From contig CM030361.1 of NCBI GenBank assembly GCA_017893485.1, forward strand, positions 146,258,941 through 146,322,940: a stretch of DNA of 64,000 bases. Direction: 5' to 3'. Below are positions 21,579 through 33,151 of this stretch, in pieces. Position 1 is the stretch's first letter. Each line of letters begins with the position of its first letter. This DNA is from Hemerocallis citrina. Its lineage: Eukaryota > Streptophyta > Magnoliopsida > Asparagales > Asphodelaceae. Position numbers and translations under genes: made by a program. Below the pieces are notes generated by a model. The model was not told the origin of the DNA and ran no database searches. It saw only the letters and a program-made list of their open reading frames with translations.

Positions 21579-22516
21579 ATGCCCATCTCCTCATTTTTTC
21601 TTTTTGCAGAGACTTCGGACATGAATTTCAGGGCAATGTTATCTGGTTGGTTGGCGGTAGCCAACAAGGCCACCGATGGGAGGAAGAGAAAAAGGACAAC
21701 CTCAGGGCTCCCATCTACCAAGGTCGTGAAGGCCCTGGTGTTGGCGGCACCAGTGGTCAATTTGGAATCCAAACCACCTACACCGTCTACCTCCTCAGCC
21801 CGGGCTGCCGAATAAACTTCCATCGAGCAGGTGTTGGCGCTCGAAGCCCCCCTAACAGCGACAGCGAAGACAATTCTTACCGAAGAGCACAAGAAGCTCT
21901 TCGTCCCTGACTAGCGTGTGATGAGGCATGATGGTTTTCTTTGGGACGTCGTCAGCTCTATGCAAGCGGTTCGACACCTACTAAAGGCAAGGATGGTCGG
22001 TGATGATGCCCTCGAGATCGCTAAGGCGACCATGTTGATGAGTTGAGTTTTCATCTCCTCTTTTTCTTGGGTGACTTGCGATCCTAAACTTCTTTCTTAA
22101 TTTTGTCTACGCAGATCACTTGCCACTTCAGTCATATGATGGAGCAGTTCGCCGAACAAGAAAATGAGCTTAAGGCGGCGAGCGATAAAGACAGGTCGGA
22201 GTGCGCCAAAGCTGTGAAAATGTACGAGGCAGAGAAAATGTTATCTGAGTCTCAGGCAGCTCAGATGCAGCTCCTCGAGGCTGCCTTGGCTGTGGTGAAT
22301 GAACAAACCTCTCTAGAGAAAGAAAGGGCGGACAGAGACGTGGAGAGAGCCGACAAAGAGAAGGAGACGACCGCGAAGGCCATTGAGGACACAACGAGGG
22401 AGAGGGAGACCGTAGTTGAAGAAGCTGTAGAGGCGATTAGGGCTGAAGTGAAGCTGCATATGCGCACGAACATGGAGCAATCTTATGCTTGGGCACTGAA
22501 GCACGTGGAGGCGTGA
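21579..22516 (+). pseudogene. Antisense Tat gene, middle exons with coiled coil
   Basis: After the acceptor at about 21608 one frame reads ETSDMNFRAMLSGWLAVANK and a Lys/Arg-Ser/Thr-rich stretch. After another acceptor near 22114 (tctacgcag) comes a long Glu/Lys/Ala-rich helix-forming segment ('EQENELKAASDKDRSECAKA', 'EKERADRDVERADKEKETTA') of about 120 residues that should form a coiled coil. Long coiled coils behind the conserved head are typical of this family. The frame stops at TGA 22514, while the expected next block (PDFDGSGYCLYDLLEGE) continues in frame after it. Confidence 0.6.
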
Positions 22517-22800
22517 GTCCCCGATTTCGACGGCTCGGGATACTGCCTCTATGATCTCCTCGAAGGCGAGACTGCTCCGACGATCGAGGGGATCGTTGAA
22601 GAGAAGAAGAAGAAGAAGAAGAAGAAGAAGAAGAAGAAGAAGAAGAGGACGAGGGGGAGGCCGTCGCCGAGGACCTTCCCGCAACCACTGCGGAGACAAC
22701 CAAGGAGGACGGTCGCGGGGTCACCGCACCCTTGGAGACGCCTACCAAGGTGGTCCTCAGATTCCTTAACATCTTCATCCATGTTTTTTAGTCTCTCTTT
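22517..22800 (+). pseudogene. Antisense Tat gene, acidic tail broken in a GAA microsatellite
   Basis: PDFDGSGYCLYDLLEGETAP leads into a GAA/AAG run (about 22597-22648). The upstream frame reads it as poly-Lys. The frame that gives a sensible downstream protein ('EDEGEAVAEDLPATTAETTK') reads it as poly-Glu. The repeat has therefore slipped by one or two bases. Confidence 0.6.
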
Positions 22801-23019
22801 TTTCTTCTCGTATGCACTTGTTTAGATGCCTTATAGCAGACTAGCCATCGCTTCTTGTACTTTTTTGATGAAGTTGAATGATTTTTTTTTTTTTTTTGAC
22901 AAGTGTTGTGAAGTTTCGAAACAGTTGTGGGTTTGTTTGCTTTCAGATCACTCCGTAGTAGCTCCGTTTAGCAATGGCACCATCATATGGCTTCTCAATC
23001 TTAGTAATTTACACTTTCT

Positions 23020-23793
23020 TTTTGGTCGACTTCCTAGGATAGCAAGATGCCACATCTCCTCTCTAAGCTAGGCATCGTCAAGTTGGGGCTAGCTCGGTCT
23101 CGAGAGTTGCTTTATACAGCAGTGTGGGAGGTGGGTCATTTAAGGGTGACCCTGGCTCGTCGAGACATCGAGATGAGGCGCCTTGAGGGGAGGATTCGCG
23201 AAGTGCCACCTGAAGGTGAGGAGTCCTACCCCTCGATGGCCGTCAGCCATGACTTAAGACTCAAGTTCCTTCGTCACTCTTTATTCAAGGCGAGATGTGA
23301 GAGAGACGAATTAAAGAACATGGTGCTCGAGAGGAGTCTAGAGTCAGCACACCTTCGAAGCGCTATCTCTGAGGTCTCATGAGGGAGTAGTTCGGGACGA
23401 TTGCCTCTTTTGAAGATCAAAGTGACGGATGACTCTCTGAAAGAGGGGGTCATTGAGCTAGAGGTAAAGAATCTTCGTCTGCGACGACTTTTTGAGGGGA
23501 TCAACGTCAGAAGCACTTCCTACCCTCGGGGTGAGTATGCCCAAGGAAGGTCATTCCACGAGTTAGCACTTCATTCGCCTCTTGTTTTGCGGAATCCAGG
23601 TGATGCGCAAAGTGGAGTGGCCGGCTCATCGAGTGGGGCATCTGTCGGGGCAACTGTTAGACTCTTTGGTGCCAACGACGCGACTCGGCTCGTTGGTTTA
23701 GAGACTTCCGTGGAGACGAGGCGAGATCAACACGGTGCTCGCCGCCCTCGTGTATCTCTTAATAGGAGCGTCCCCCTCCCTAGAAGGAGTTAG
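23020..23793 (+). other. Further coding-like sequence 3' of the antisense Tat gene
   Basis: Two frames separated by a stop read as helical, charged protein: 'LARSRELLYTAVWEVGHLRV', 'RRDIEMRRLEGRIREV' and 'LKNMVLERSLESAHLRSAIS'. This may be a second coiled-coil exon of the same antisense gene. A Ser/Gly/Arg-rich end finishes at TAG 23791. No domain was recognised. Confidence 0.4.
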
Positions 23794-23944
23794 GGCTAGA
23801 ATAAGACTTGTATCTCCAATTTTGTAATCTTTTTGTCTTGTATGACTTTTTGGTCTTGAATAAGACTTGTTTCTTCAATTTTGATGGAATAATATATCGT
23901 ATTTTTCGATCTGGTAACGAGCTTCTTTTGAGAATTTGCGTTTT

Positions 23945-24655
23945 GATAATGTTCGCAAGAGAGTTTCAGCAGTTGTATGAGCAATTTCGAATGGTGAGCT
24001 ACTTTGTACTCGCTCGTTCACAAGTAGCTAAAGCAGCATCGAACCAAGTGTTGGACTCCGAACTTATCGTTAAGAGAGTTTCAACAGTTGTGGGAGCAAT
24101 TCCGAATGGTGAGCTACTTTGTACTTTCTCGTTCGCAAGTGGTTAAAGCAGCATCGAACCAAGTGTTGGACTCCGAACATGTCGTTAAGAGAGTTTCAAT
24201 AGTTGTAGGAGCAATTTCGAATGGTGAGCTACTTTGTACTCGCTCGTTCGCAAGTGGCTAAAGCGGCATCGAACCAAGTGTTGGATTGTGAACTTGTCGT
24301 TAAGAGAGTTTCAACAGTTGTGGGAGCAATTCCGAAAGGTGAGCTACTTCGTACTTGCTCGCTCGCAAGTAGCTAAAGCGGCATCGAACCAAGTGTTGGA
24401 CTCAGAACTTGTCGTTAAGAGAGTTTCAATAGTTGAGGGAGCAATTCCGAATGGTGAGGTACTTTGTACTTGCTCGTTCGCAAGTAGCTAAGCGGCATCG
24501 AACCAAGTGTTGGACTCTGAGCTTATTGTTTTGAGAGAGTTTCAACAGTTCTGGGAGCAATTCCGAATGGTGAGCTACTTTGTACTTGCTCGTTCGTAAG
24601 TAGCTAAAGCTGCATCGAACCAAGTGTTGGACTTCGAACTTGTTGTTTAAGAGAG
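23945..24655. repeat. Tandem array, about 6 x 116 bp
   Basis: The unit is 'aagagagtttcaacagttgt', then 'gggagcaattccgaatggtg', 'agctactttgtactcgctcg' and 'gcatcgaaccaagtgttgga'. Copies start near 23958, 24074, 24190, 24302, 24418 and 24533. The array stops inside a unit at the LINE boundary. Confidence 0.9.
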
Positions 24656-24699
24656 ATTTTTGCACTTAGTGTACGTTTCGGGGTGAGACAACCAGAACA

Positions 24700-26088
24700 T
24701 CAAGGCAATGGATTTTCTGAGAAAGAAAATTGCATTTATTTTTCTGATAACGAGGATAGAATCGTTAGATTCCAGCCTATAATATATTGATCTACCCGCT
24801 AAGGGGCAACAGAAACAATTTTACAAGTAGTAAAAATACAATCGTCCAAAGATGGACAAAGCAATGAAATAGTCGCTAGCAATGGAGGAAATTGCCTAGA
24901 CTCCCGAAACCAACAAAAACTCTAAACCTACGACTAACGACACAGACAACAACGGAGGAAGCCGGGACGGAAAATAGCAACATGCCCCACCACCAGCGAT
25001 AGAGTTGATAGAGACTGACGGTCAGCATCCCAAACAATGACTCTGAGCCACCGGGAAGTTGCACAGGAGAAGATCCGATACGATGAAGAGGAAGCCAAGA
25101 TACGAACAGACAGGGAGAGGCGATGACAGTGAAGGAGATGAATCCACTAAGCGGACGAGGTCCACAGCGAGGTGGACCAGAAAAGCTAGAAGCGAGCGAA
25201 AATAGCAGGCCAGGGGCCGTTCACGTTCGAAGCGAACGTCTCCACCTCCTCACGCTAGAGACAACCCGTAGCTAGGAGTGGAAGGACAACCGAAAAGGCG
25301 ACTGGTCGGCGGGACATCAGAGCCAAAAAAACAGCTCGAAATCCAAACAAACTAGAAAAAATAACTCCTATGAGGGGGAAAAACCATTCCAAGAAAACAA
25401 TCAGCAAAATGCACTCAGGATCTCCCCAAACAAACAATCCCAAATGATAGGTAAGCAACTCCGAAAACAAACAGCAAAAAATAAAACTACTCTACAACGA
25501 CCACAGCAAGGAGATAGAAAAAAAACACCACACACAAACTAACATGCACAGAGAAATGATGAGTCACTGCCCAAAGCAAAAGAACAAACTAACAGAGCTA
25601 GAAAATAACAACAAGTGCAGCACTAAACGTTTCCAGCAGGAGGGGGAAGCAGCTAGGAAGTCCCGCAACCAAAACGAAAGGTAGCAGTAGATAAGTTCCA
25701 ACAAGCCATCCATCGGCTAAATACCGACAGTGAGCCAACCACAATAAGAGCAACAAAATAGGAGGATAAAGAACCATACAAACCAAAAAAAACAACAAGA
25801 GCTGTCATAGCCGAAGTCCAAAACCAAGGGGAAGTCAAAAACATTCGGATGACAAAACCCAGCACAGCCACCAGCCGACGGAAGAATAGTTCCCCAACGT
25901 CATCCGAGACAAAAGAAGGGAGAGCCCTGTCAATCCTGTGAATAGAAGACGCAAAAGGATCACTAAATTGCGAAGAAAGAGATAAACTCAGTAAGAACAA
26001 CCACCAAAGTAACAGTAAGCACAATAATGTTGACTAAAGGAATAACCGCAGCTAACTAGAAATAATGAGGTTATAACGATAGAAATGG
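24700..26088 (-). other. LINE 3' untranslated region
   Basis: Long G/T-rich (C/A-rich on +) sequence without a conserved ORF continues directly from the LINE coding end when the Harbinger insertion is removed. The several open frames on the - strand here do not match known proteins. Confidence 0.55.
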
Positions 26089-27123
26089 TAAGGGTGCGTT
26101 TGGTTACCTTTTTTGGAAATATTTTCAGAATTTTTTTTTCTGAAAATGCGTTTGGTTATATTTTGTACAGTGCATCTTTTGAGAAAACATATTTTTGGTT
26201 GTTTTCCCCTTCTTCCATCTCCATCTCACTGTCGAAACAAGTCTCCCTATTCACCACTTCTCCTCCTCTCTCGTCACCCATACTCGTCACCTCTCTCGTC
26301 ACCCTCTTCGCCACCCTTCTTCTATCGAAGTTTTCCCCCTTCCTCTTTCTTCGCTGACAGGCGACGTTAGATTTGAAATCCCTAATGCCCTCGTTAGATC
26401 TGAAAACCCTAACGCCCTCTTTCACCCCTTCTCACCCCGCACGATAGCGTGTCGCTCTTCGGGCCCCTTCTCACCCCGCACGACGCTCGATTCATGGTCT
26501 GTGAGACCAGATCTGCTTTTGCAAGAAGGTCTCTTCGACAATGCAGTTCTAGAATCAGACGCCGGTCGAGGGAATCTGTTGGAGACAACTTCTTCAGGTT
26601 TGAAAACCAGCAATCCAGGGTATGTTTCAAATCTATTCAATTTTTTTGCTTCTGTTATGGTATTCGGTCATTATTTCCACATTTGCTTCATAAAAATCTC
26701 TTTTTTGGTGTTAATTTTATGGACGGACTGACGAATTGAGGGACCAAAATAGTTTTTTTTCTGGGTTTGCTGTGATTTGGAGATCTTGAGTACTGATTTG
26801 TTTATTCCAGATTCGGAAAAAAAATTATTTTCTTTTAATACTGGGCCTATACTGAATGGAGACCTATTTTTGTACTGAATTGAATTTCGGAATGAGGGGT
26901 TTTCACCCTACGGTCGACGTCGCTTTTGTTAGTAGTTGAAATTGGATATTTCAAGTAGACAGGATTAATGGTGGTGGCTGAACTGGAAATGGAGTTTATT
27001 TTTTTTACTTTGATTTCGATTGAAGTGGAGGTGGATAGTACACATCATCTACAATTGTTATAGTTACCTCAAATTAATACTGTTCACTGTTAATGTTTAC
27101 CAATTGATGATTGTTATTTTATA

Positions 27124-28129
27124 TTGATCGTTAAGGGAAAGGAGATTGAGATGGATAGTGATCTTGGGCTTTGGCCAGCAATTAATGTGCGTACATTTAT
27201 TGAGATGATGGAGGCCGAGGTTGATCGAAATAGTTTGAAAAGTGCGAAATTTGATGCAAGACAATGGTCTCAATTGATGGCTTCTTTGAACCAACAATGT
27301 AATCGTGCATACACGCTTAAACAAATAAAAGATAAATATGGACGACTTAAGATGCAGTGGAAAGCTTTTCACGATTTGAAGAATCAAAGCGGTATGGGTT
27401 GGGATGAAAAGAATCAGACAGTGACTTGCGATCCCGTTGTTTGGCAGGCATATGTCAAGGTTCCCATATAATTTTTTTTATGCTACTGTGGGATTATGAT
27501 CGTAATATACTTATTATTGACTTTTATAGTTGTAAACTAACAACACAATAATTTATAAATAGGCACACCCTAAAGCTTCCGAATTCAAAACGAAAGGTTT
27601 GGCCAACTATGATATGTTGACCAAAATTTTTGCTGATTCTACTGCCGAGGGTTTACTTTCTAGGGCTTCATCTCAAAGGGTGTATGACCTCGATGAGGAA
27701 CAAAGGGTCAACTTTGAGTTCGCCCACCCCACTCCCCCCAATGCACCACATGTAAATTTGGATGATGATGATGATTACGAACCAATGTTTACGGGGTCGG
27801 GGTCTCATAAGAGACGCTCTAGTGGGTCTAGTGGTCGAGCAACAAAAAGCTCAAGAATGGATGTTGCTGTTGAGGCCAATGCTGAAAAGTCCATTGCTAA
27901 AGCAGAATATTATAAGAAGAAGGCCACCAATCTTGATCGCTTCGTCCCAGACGATCAGTCGTCCATTGACAATGCCATGTTCATACTAAATGGTTTGGAG
28001 GGCCTTGATGATGATATGATCGCTGTGGCAATGGACAACATAATTCATAACCCTAATTGGCGTAGAAGCTTTAGTCTAATGAATCCGGAGTGGAGAGTAA
28101 GGTGGTTAAAAACTCTTGTGAAAAAATAA
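27124..28129 (+). CDS. Harbinger Myb/SANT-like protein (two exons: 27124-27459 and 27563-28129)
   Basis: The first exon reads as a Myb/SANT-like DNA-binding domain of the plant Myb_DNA-bind_3 type: 'DLGLWPAINVRTFIEMMEAE', then 'FDARQWSQLMASLNQQC', 'YTLKQIKDKYGRLKMQW' and 'GMGWDEKNQTV'. An intron with donor AAG|gttccc and acceptor atag|GCA joins phase 0 to 'AHPKASEFKTKGLANYDMLT', giving about 300 residues. The second exon has an acidic run (DDDDDYEPMF), a basic Ser-rich stretch (GSHKRRSSGSSGRATKSSR) that may be a nuclear signal, and a conserved C-terminal helix region ending 'WRVRWLKTLVKK'. In Harbinger and PIF elements this partner protein binds subterminal DNA and assists the transposase. 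No internal stop was seen. Met10 is an alternative start. Confidence 0.85.
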
Positions 28130-28453
28130 ATCTTATTTATTAAATTTGATCAAAATTCATTATGTATTATTTAACTGTAGCAGTTTATTGACATATTTCT
28201 GTATTAATAGTTGGGTGATTATGTAATGGCACAATGAGTTTGCTTTGCTACGGTAACGGTTTTAATTTCTGCTGCACTCGTTTTCCTACATTCTTGCTGT
28301 TTGGGAATGCATATGTTTCAATTCTATGGGTTGTTGTTATTATTTATATGACATCCAATATGTTCGTAGAGTATTTAAAATTAGAAGTATTCTTTATGCA
28401 AATGTATTCTAATTTTTACAATGTTCTGTACTATTGCACTTGCTACCATACTG

Positions 28454-29729
28454 ATGGACTCTTCAAGTAACACGTCGTCAAGTTCTGATGAATCCGATCT
28501 TGAGGACTTGTTCTTTCTTCAAGAGATGGAACAGTTTTATAATAATAAAAGTCCCAATTCCACGTCCAAACTATCAGGTCGTGAATACCTACAAGAAGTC
28601 TTAGACGGTCCACCTGCCAAATTCTTTTGGGTGTTTCGTATGAATAAGGACTGTTTTTTGGCTTTGTGTCAATTTATAATAAATGACAACTACCTTCAGG
28701 AAATGCCCGAGCAAATACAAAAAAGGCGTATATCTCATCATGAAAGTGTTGCCATTTTTTTGTTCATTGTCGCTCACAGTAATAGATGAGGCTTGCCTGT
28801 GGTCGGTTTGACCATTCATTGGAAACAATTCAAAGACATTTCACTGAGGTGTTGAAAGGTTTGGTAAGAGCATCAACAGTTCTTATTAAACACCCAGACA
28901 CGGAACATGTACATGATAAGATCAGGGGTTCCCCAGATTTCTATCCATGGTTTAAGGTATTTTGTGCATTTCATGTTTAAAACCGTTTATTCTAATGATT
29001 CAAATGTGTTCAATAAAGTAGTAGCTTTCTTCCTCAATAATGTAGGGAGATATTGGTGCTGCCGATGGTACCTTAATACCTGCTACCGTACCCGATAGCC
29101 GACAAAACAGTTATCGTGGTCGAAAAGGTGATATATGTCAAAATGTGCTGGCAATTTGTGATTTTGACATGATGTTCACTTTTGTTTATGCGGGTTGGGA
29201 AGGAAGCGCTAATGACTCCCGCGTAATACATAGTGCATTAACAAAAAGAATGTTTCCAATCCCGCCCGATGATAAGTACTACTTAGTAGATTGTGGGTAC
29301 ACAAACATGCCAGGGTTCTTAGCTCCCTACCGCGGGGAGCCATATCATTTGCAGGATTTCCAAGGCCCTAACCATGCACCCACCCAATATATGCAACTTT
29401 TCAACAAACAGCATGCTAGGCTACGAAATGTAATAGAACGAACCTTTGGAGTATTCAAAAAAAGGTTTGCCATATTCAAGTCTATGCCCGATTACTTCTA
29501 CACAAGACAAGTTATGATGGTACCAGCATGTTGTGCAGTTCATAATTTTATACGTAGGTATTCTGCCGATGATTCATTATTTTCAGACATAGAAGAACAA
29601 AATAATCACCTAGACAATCAAGAGAATGCTTCCACATCTCAGCCTTTGGATATGTCATCTTCTCAGTTGAATCGCATGAATAATAAAAGAGATCAAATAG
29701 CTATGGCAATGTGGAATGCTAGACATTGA
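28454..29729 (+). pseudogene. Harbinger DDE transposase (exons 28454-28956 and 29046-29729), one frameshift
   Basis: Exon 1 starts MDSSSNTSSSSDESDLEDLF and carries the N-terminal helix-turn-helix-like region ('FFWVFRMNKDCFLALCQFI', 'ISHHESVAIFLFIVAHS'). Near 28785 one base is gained or lost, and the reading continues one frame over ('ACGRFDHSLETIQRHFTEVL'). A phase-0 intron (AAG|gtattt to tgtag|GGA) leads to the DDE_Tnp_4 nuclease: IGAADGTLIP (first D), WEGSANDSRVI (second D) and RNVIERTFGVFKKRF (E). Total length would be about 395 residues, normal for the family. It lies 320 bases downstream of the Myb-like gene. It would cut and insert the transposon in the nucleus. Apart from the frameshift it looks intact. 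Confidence 0.88.
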
Positions 29730-30179
29730 TGTAAGCATAAGCATGTACTTGTGAAATGGTTATTTTCTGTTCTTGTAATATATGGTTGTAAGTTCTTTCC
29801 TTTCATTTGTAGCCCATCTATTTGATGATCACGTATATTAATGTATTAAGCAGGCGATATATGATGAAATATTTGTATGCATGCAGGTTGGGGGACCATC
29901 ATGTGCCACTGAGTTTCTGGAAATGATGGATATGGTATATTCTGATCTAGAATTTATTTTAATTTTAACGTTAGAAGAAAACAATCTAATGATCTTATAT
30001 TCCCATTATACTGACTCAATGAATGATGTATTCAACTATGGGTGATGGATGGGGTGGGCACAAGACATTAGTAGTAGCTGGCGTGGCAATTTTAAAAATT
30101 GCAGCTCTACACTAAGCATGATGATTTGGTTGAACAATTGTTCTCTGACAATATGTTTTGATGGTCCACCAGCCAATTA

Positions 30180-30530
30180 GGGATATGATGATGTTATATT
30201 CTGATCCTATATAATATAATTTGTGAGACCTTTGTGATTTATTACTAGAATTCAAAATATGGATATGATGAAGATATATTCTGATCCTATATAACATTAT
30301 TTGTGAGGCTTTTGTGATTGATTACTAGAATTCAAAATATGGATATGATGATATTATATTCTGATCCTATATAACATTATTTGTGAGGCTTTTGTGATTG
30401 ATTACTAGAATTCAAAATATGGATATGATGAAGATATATTCTGATCCTATATAACATTATTTGTGAGGCTTTTGTGATTAATTACTAGAATTCAAAATAT
30501 GGATATGACGATATTATATTCTGATCCTAC
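30180..30530. repeat. Tandem repeat, about 4.3 x 81 bp, inside the Harbinger element
   Basis: 'ggatatgatgaagatatatt', then 'ctgatcctatataacattat' and 'ttgtgaggcttttgtgattg', recurs at about 81-bp spacing (30180, 30259, 30341, 30421, 30502). Confidence 0.9.
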
Positions 30531-30603
30531 AGTTCTTATTTGGGATAATGACAACCTTGTTGATTCATTGTTCTGAACCTACACTTGTTATCTTATATTT
30601 GGA

Positions 30604-31385
30604 GTATCTGACATCACCATGTTGTTACTAATATATAAACCATCAGTAGGTGATAATCTCCCATCCATGATGGCCACCAATACTCATCACAGCACTGTAT
30701 TAGATTGTGTACAGTATAAACCATCAGTATGTGATAATCTCCCACCATGTTGTTACTAATATATAAACCATCAGTAGGTAATAATCTCCCACCATGATGG
30801 GCATCAATACTCATCACAGCATTGTATTGGTTTGTGTACACTAATGAAAATTAAACCCAGTTAAACTGATACCTTCCTCCAAACCAGAAGAACTCATCAC
30901 AGATTTGAGGAAGCCATCAGAATATGTTGGAATTTGACAAATAAGGCAATCAATGGATATGATGAATTTTGTAACGGATACTACCCACTTTCAAAATTTG
31001 GAAGTGATGATGCTTCATTCTGATCCTTTAATACTCTTTGGAGTAATTATTGTTGTTTGCTTTAAACGAAAGTAAGGCCTGAATTTTATATCAGTTTGTG
31101 ATGACTTCTTCTGTGATATGAGAAAGCAGCGTGAGTTTAACTAGGTTTAATTTCCATACTGTACACAAACCAATACAATGCTGTGATGAGTATTGATGCC
31201 CATCATGGTGGGAGATTATTACCTACTGATGGTTTATATATTAGTAACAACATGGTGAGAGATTATCACATACTGATGGTTTATACTATACACAATCTAA
31301 TACAGTGCTGTGATGAGTATTGGTGGCCATCATGGTGGGAGATTATCACCTACTGATGGTTTATATATTGGTAACAACAGCATGG
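30604..31385. repeat. Large inverted repeat (hairpin), arms about 250 bp
   Basis: The left arm (about 30604-30875) and right arm (about 31133-31385) are reverse complements over long stretches, covering blocks such as 'aaaccatcagtaggtgataa' against 'ttatcacctactgatggttt' and 'aaacccagttaaact' against 'agtttaactaggttt' near the loop side. The spacer is about 260 bp. A transcript through it would fold into a long double-stranded stem. Confidence 0.8.
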
Positions 31386-32340
31386 GAGATTATCACCCAC
31401 TGATGGTTTATATTGTACGCAAACTGATACAATAATGTGGTGAGTATTGATGCCCATCATGGTGGGAGATTATCACCTACTGATGATTTATATATTGGTG
31501 CCCATCATGGTGGGAGATTATCACATACTGATGGTTTATAATGTACACAATCTAATACAATGCTGTGCTGAGTATTGGTGCCCATCATGGTGGGAGCTTA
31601 TCACCTACTGATGGTTTATATATTGGTGCCCATCATGGTGGGAGATTATCACATACTGATGGTTTATAATGTACACAATCTAATAGAATGCTGTGCTGAG
31701 TATTGGTGCCCATCATGGTGGGAGATTATCACCTACTGATGGTTTATATATTGGTGCCCATCATGGTGGGAGATTATCACATACTGATGGTTTATAATGT
31801 ACACATTCTAATACAGTGATGTGCTGAGTATTGATGCCCATCATGGTGGGAGCTTATCACCTACTGATGGTTTATATATTAGTGCCCATCATGGTGGGAG
31901 ATTATCACATATTGATGGTTTATAATGTACACAATCTAATACAATGCTGTGCTGAGTATTGGTGCCCATCATGGTGGGAGATTATCACCTACTGATGGTT
32001 TATATATTGGTGCCCATCATGGTGGGAGATTATCACATACTGATGGTTTATAATGTACACAATCTAATACAGTGCTGTGCTGAGTATTGGTGCCCATCAT
32101 GGTGGGAGATTATCACCTACTGATAGTTTATATATTGGTGCCCATCATGGTGGGAGATTATCACATACTGATGGTTTATAATGTACACAATCTAATATAA
32201 TGCTGTGCTGAGTATTGGTGCCCATCATGGTGGGAGCTTATCACCTACTGATGGTTTATATATTATTAACAACATGGTGGGAGATTATTACATACCGATG
32301 ATTTATACTGTACACATGGTGGGAGCTGATGGACTTATGT
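31160..32340. repeat. Tandem array, about 8 x 128 bp, inside the Harbinger element
   Basis: The unit has two similar halves: 'cccatcatggtgggagatta' with 'tcacctactgatggtttata', and the same with 'tcacatactgatggtttata' plus 'atgtacacaatctaatacaa'. The array continues from the right arm of the inverted repeat and keeps the same orientation. Confidence 0.88.
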
Positions 32341-32344
32341 AATG

Positions 32345-33151
32345 GCTGCTTCGGGCTTCTTTGCAATTTTTTTGTCAGTTTCAATTTGTACTCTGTCGAT
32401 AGAGTGTACAATAACCTTCCTATGATGAGTTCTGATGTTGCTAAAGGCATATGATGGACACTGATGGATTGGAATTGTTTTTTTTTTTTTTTTTTTTTGC
32501 TTTGTAAGAGGTTTAAGTGTAGAATTCACATTAGATGGCTATCGCAGATTGTGAAATAAATGTAACCAAACACATATTTGTAATGGATATTTTGTACATT
32601 TATTGGAAATTTGCATCTTGTGTCCAATTGCTGTATTAGCCGACTCTTACACAATTCAAATAAAATTTTACAGAGTCGAAGGGTTGCCAATGATGGGAAG
32701 ATACCAAGAAGAAACCAAAAAATTTTTTTAGCGAAGAAAACTTCCATATTGTAGCACGTTGTTTGTTCGTATATTGGTAGAACTTGGGTCTGTATCTGCA
32801 AAAAAATAAAAAAAAGTCATAAGAAAACTAATGCAAATTCATTAAACATACACCCTGAATAAGCTCCTTTTCAAGAAAACTGAAAAAAAAGAATGTTGCG
32901 AAACTGGAAAAAAAACCGAAGAAAAAAAAGGATTTCGAAATATATTATTACCAAACAGCATTTTACCGTCTAGTTTTAAGAAAACAGCATTCAGACTATT
33001 TTTTTTACTCAAACAGGTTTTACAATCTCATTTTTAGAAAACAGTTTTCAGAAAACTATTCCAGACAGCTTTTACACTCTCATTTTCAGAAAACAGTTTT
33101 CACAAAATATTTTCAGAAAACTGTTTTGAAAACAACAAACCAAACGCTCTC
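32345..33151. other. Harbinger 3' end region
   Basis: AT-rich DNA with a T run (32478-32499) and, at 32940-33135, many copies of 'ttttcagaaaacagtttt'-like palindromic motifs next to the terminal inverted repeat. These are probable subterminal protein-binding repeats. No gene is present. Confidence 0.6.

Larger units (their letters stand above)
26092..33151 (+). mobile_element. PIF/Harbinger DNA transposon, nearly complete (7.06 kb)
   Basis: It is flanked by TAA on both sides (26089-26091 and 33152-33154), the 3-bp duplication usual for this superfamily. Terminal inverted repeats GGGTGCGTTTGGTT and GAGAGCGTTTGGTT match at 12 of 14 positions, and the subterminal regions share 'ttttcagaaaac'-type motifs. 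It carries the two genes of autonomous Harbinger elements, a Myb/SANT-like protein and a DDE transposase, both on the + strand. The long 3' part (29.8-32.4 kb) holds tandem repeats and a large inverted repeat, which makes it longer than usual. It sits just where the LINE coding frame ends. Confidence 0.9.

Noticed and set aside
22551..22769. Arg-rich 72-codon frame
   Set aside because: Comes from reading the GAA microsatellite in another frame inside the antisense Tat gene.
25598..26024. Hydrophobic 66- and 123-codon frames (- strand) resembling membrane proteins
   Set aside because: They lie in the LINE 3' UTR, which is T-rich on the - strand and therefore codes for Leu/Phe by composition.
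30180..32340. Regularly spaced repeats that could suggest a CRISPR array
   Set aside because: Units are contiguous tandem repeats without unique spacers, lie inside a plant transposon, and no cas genes exist in the window.
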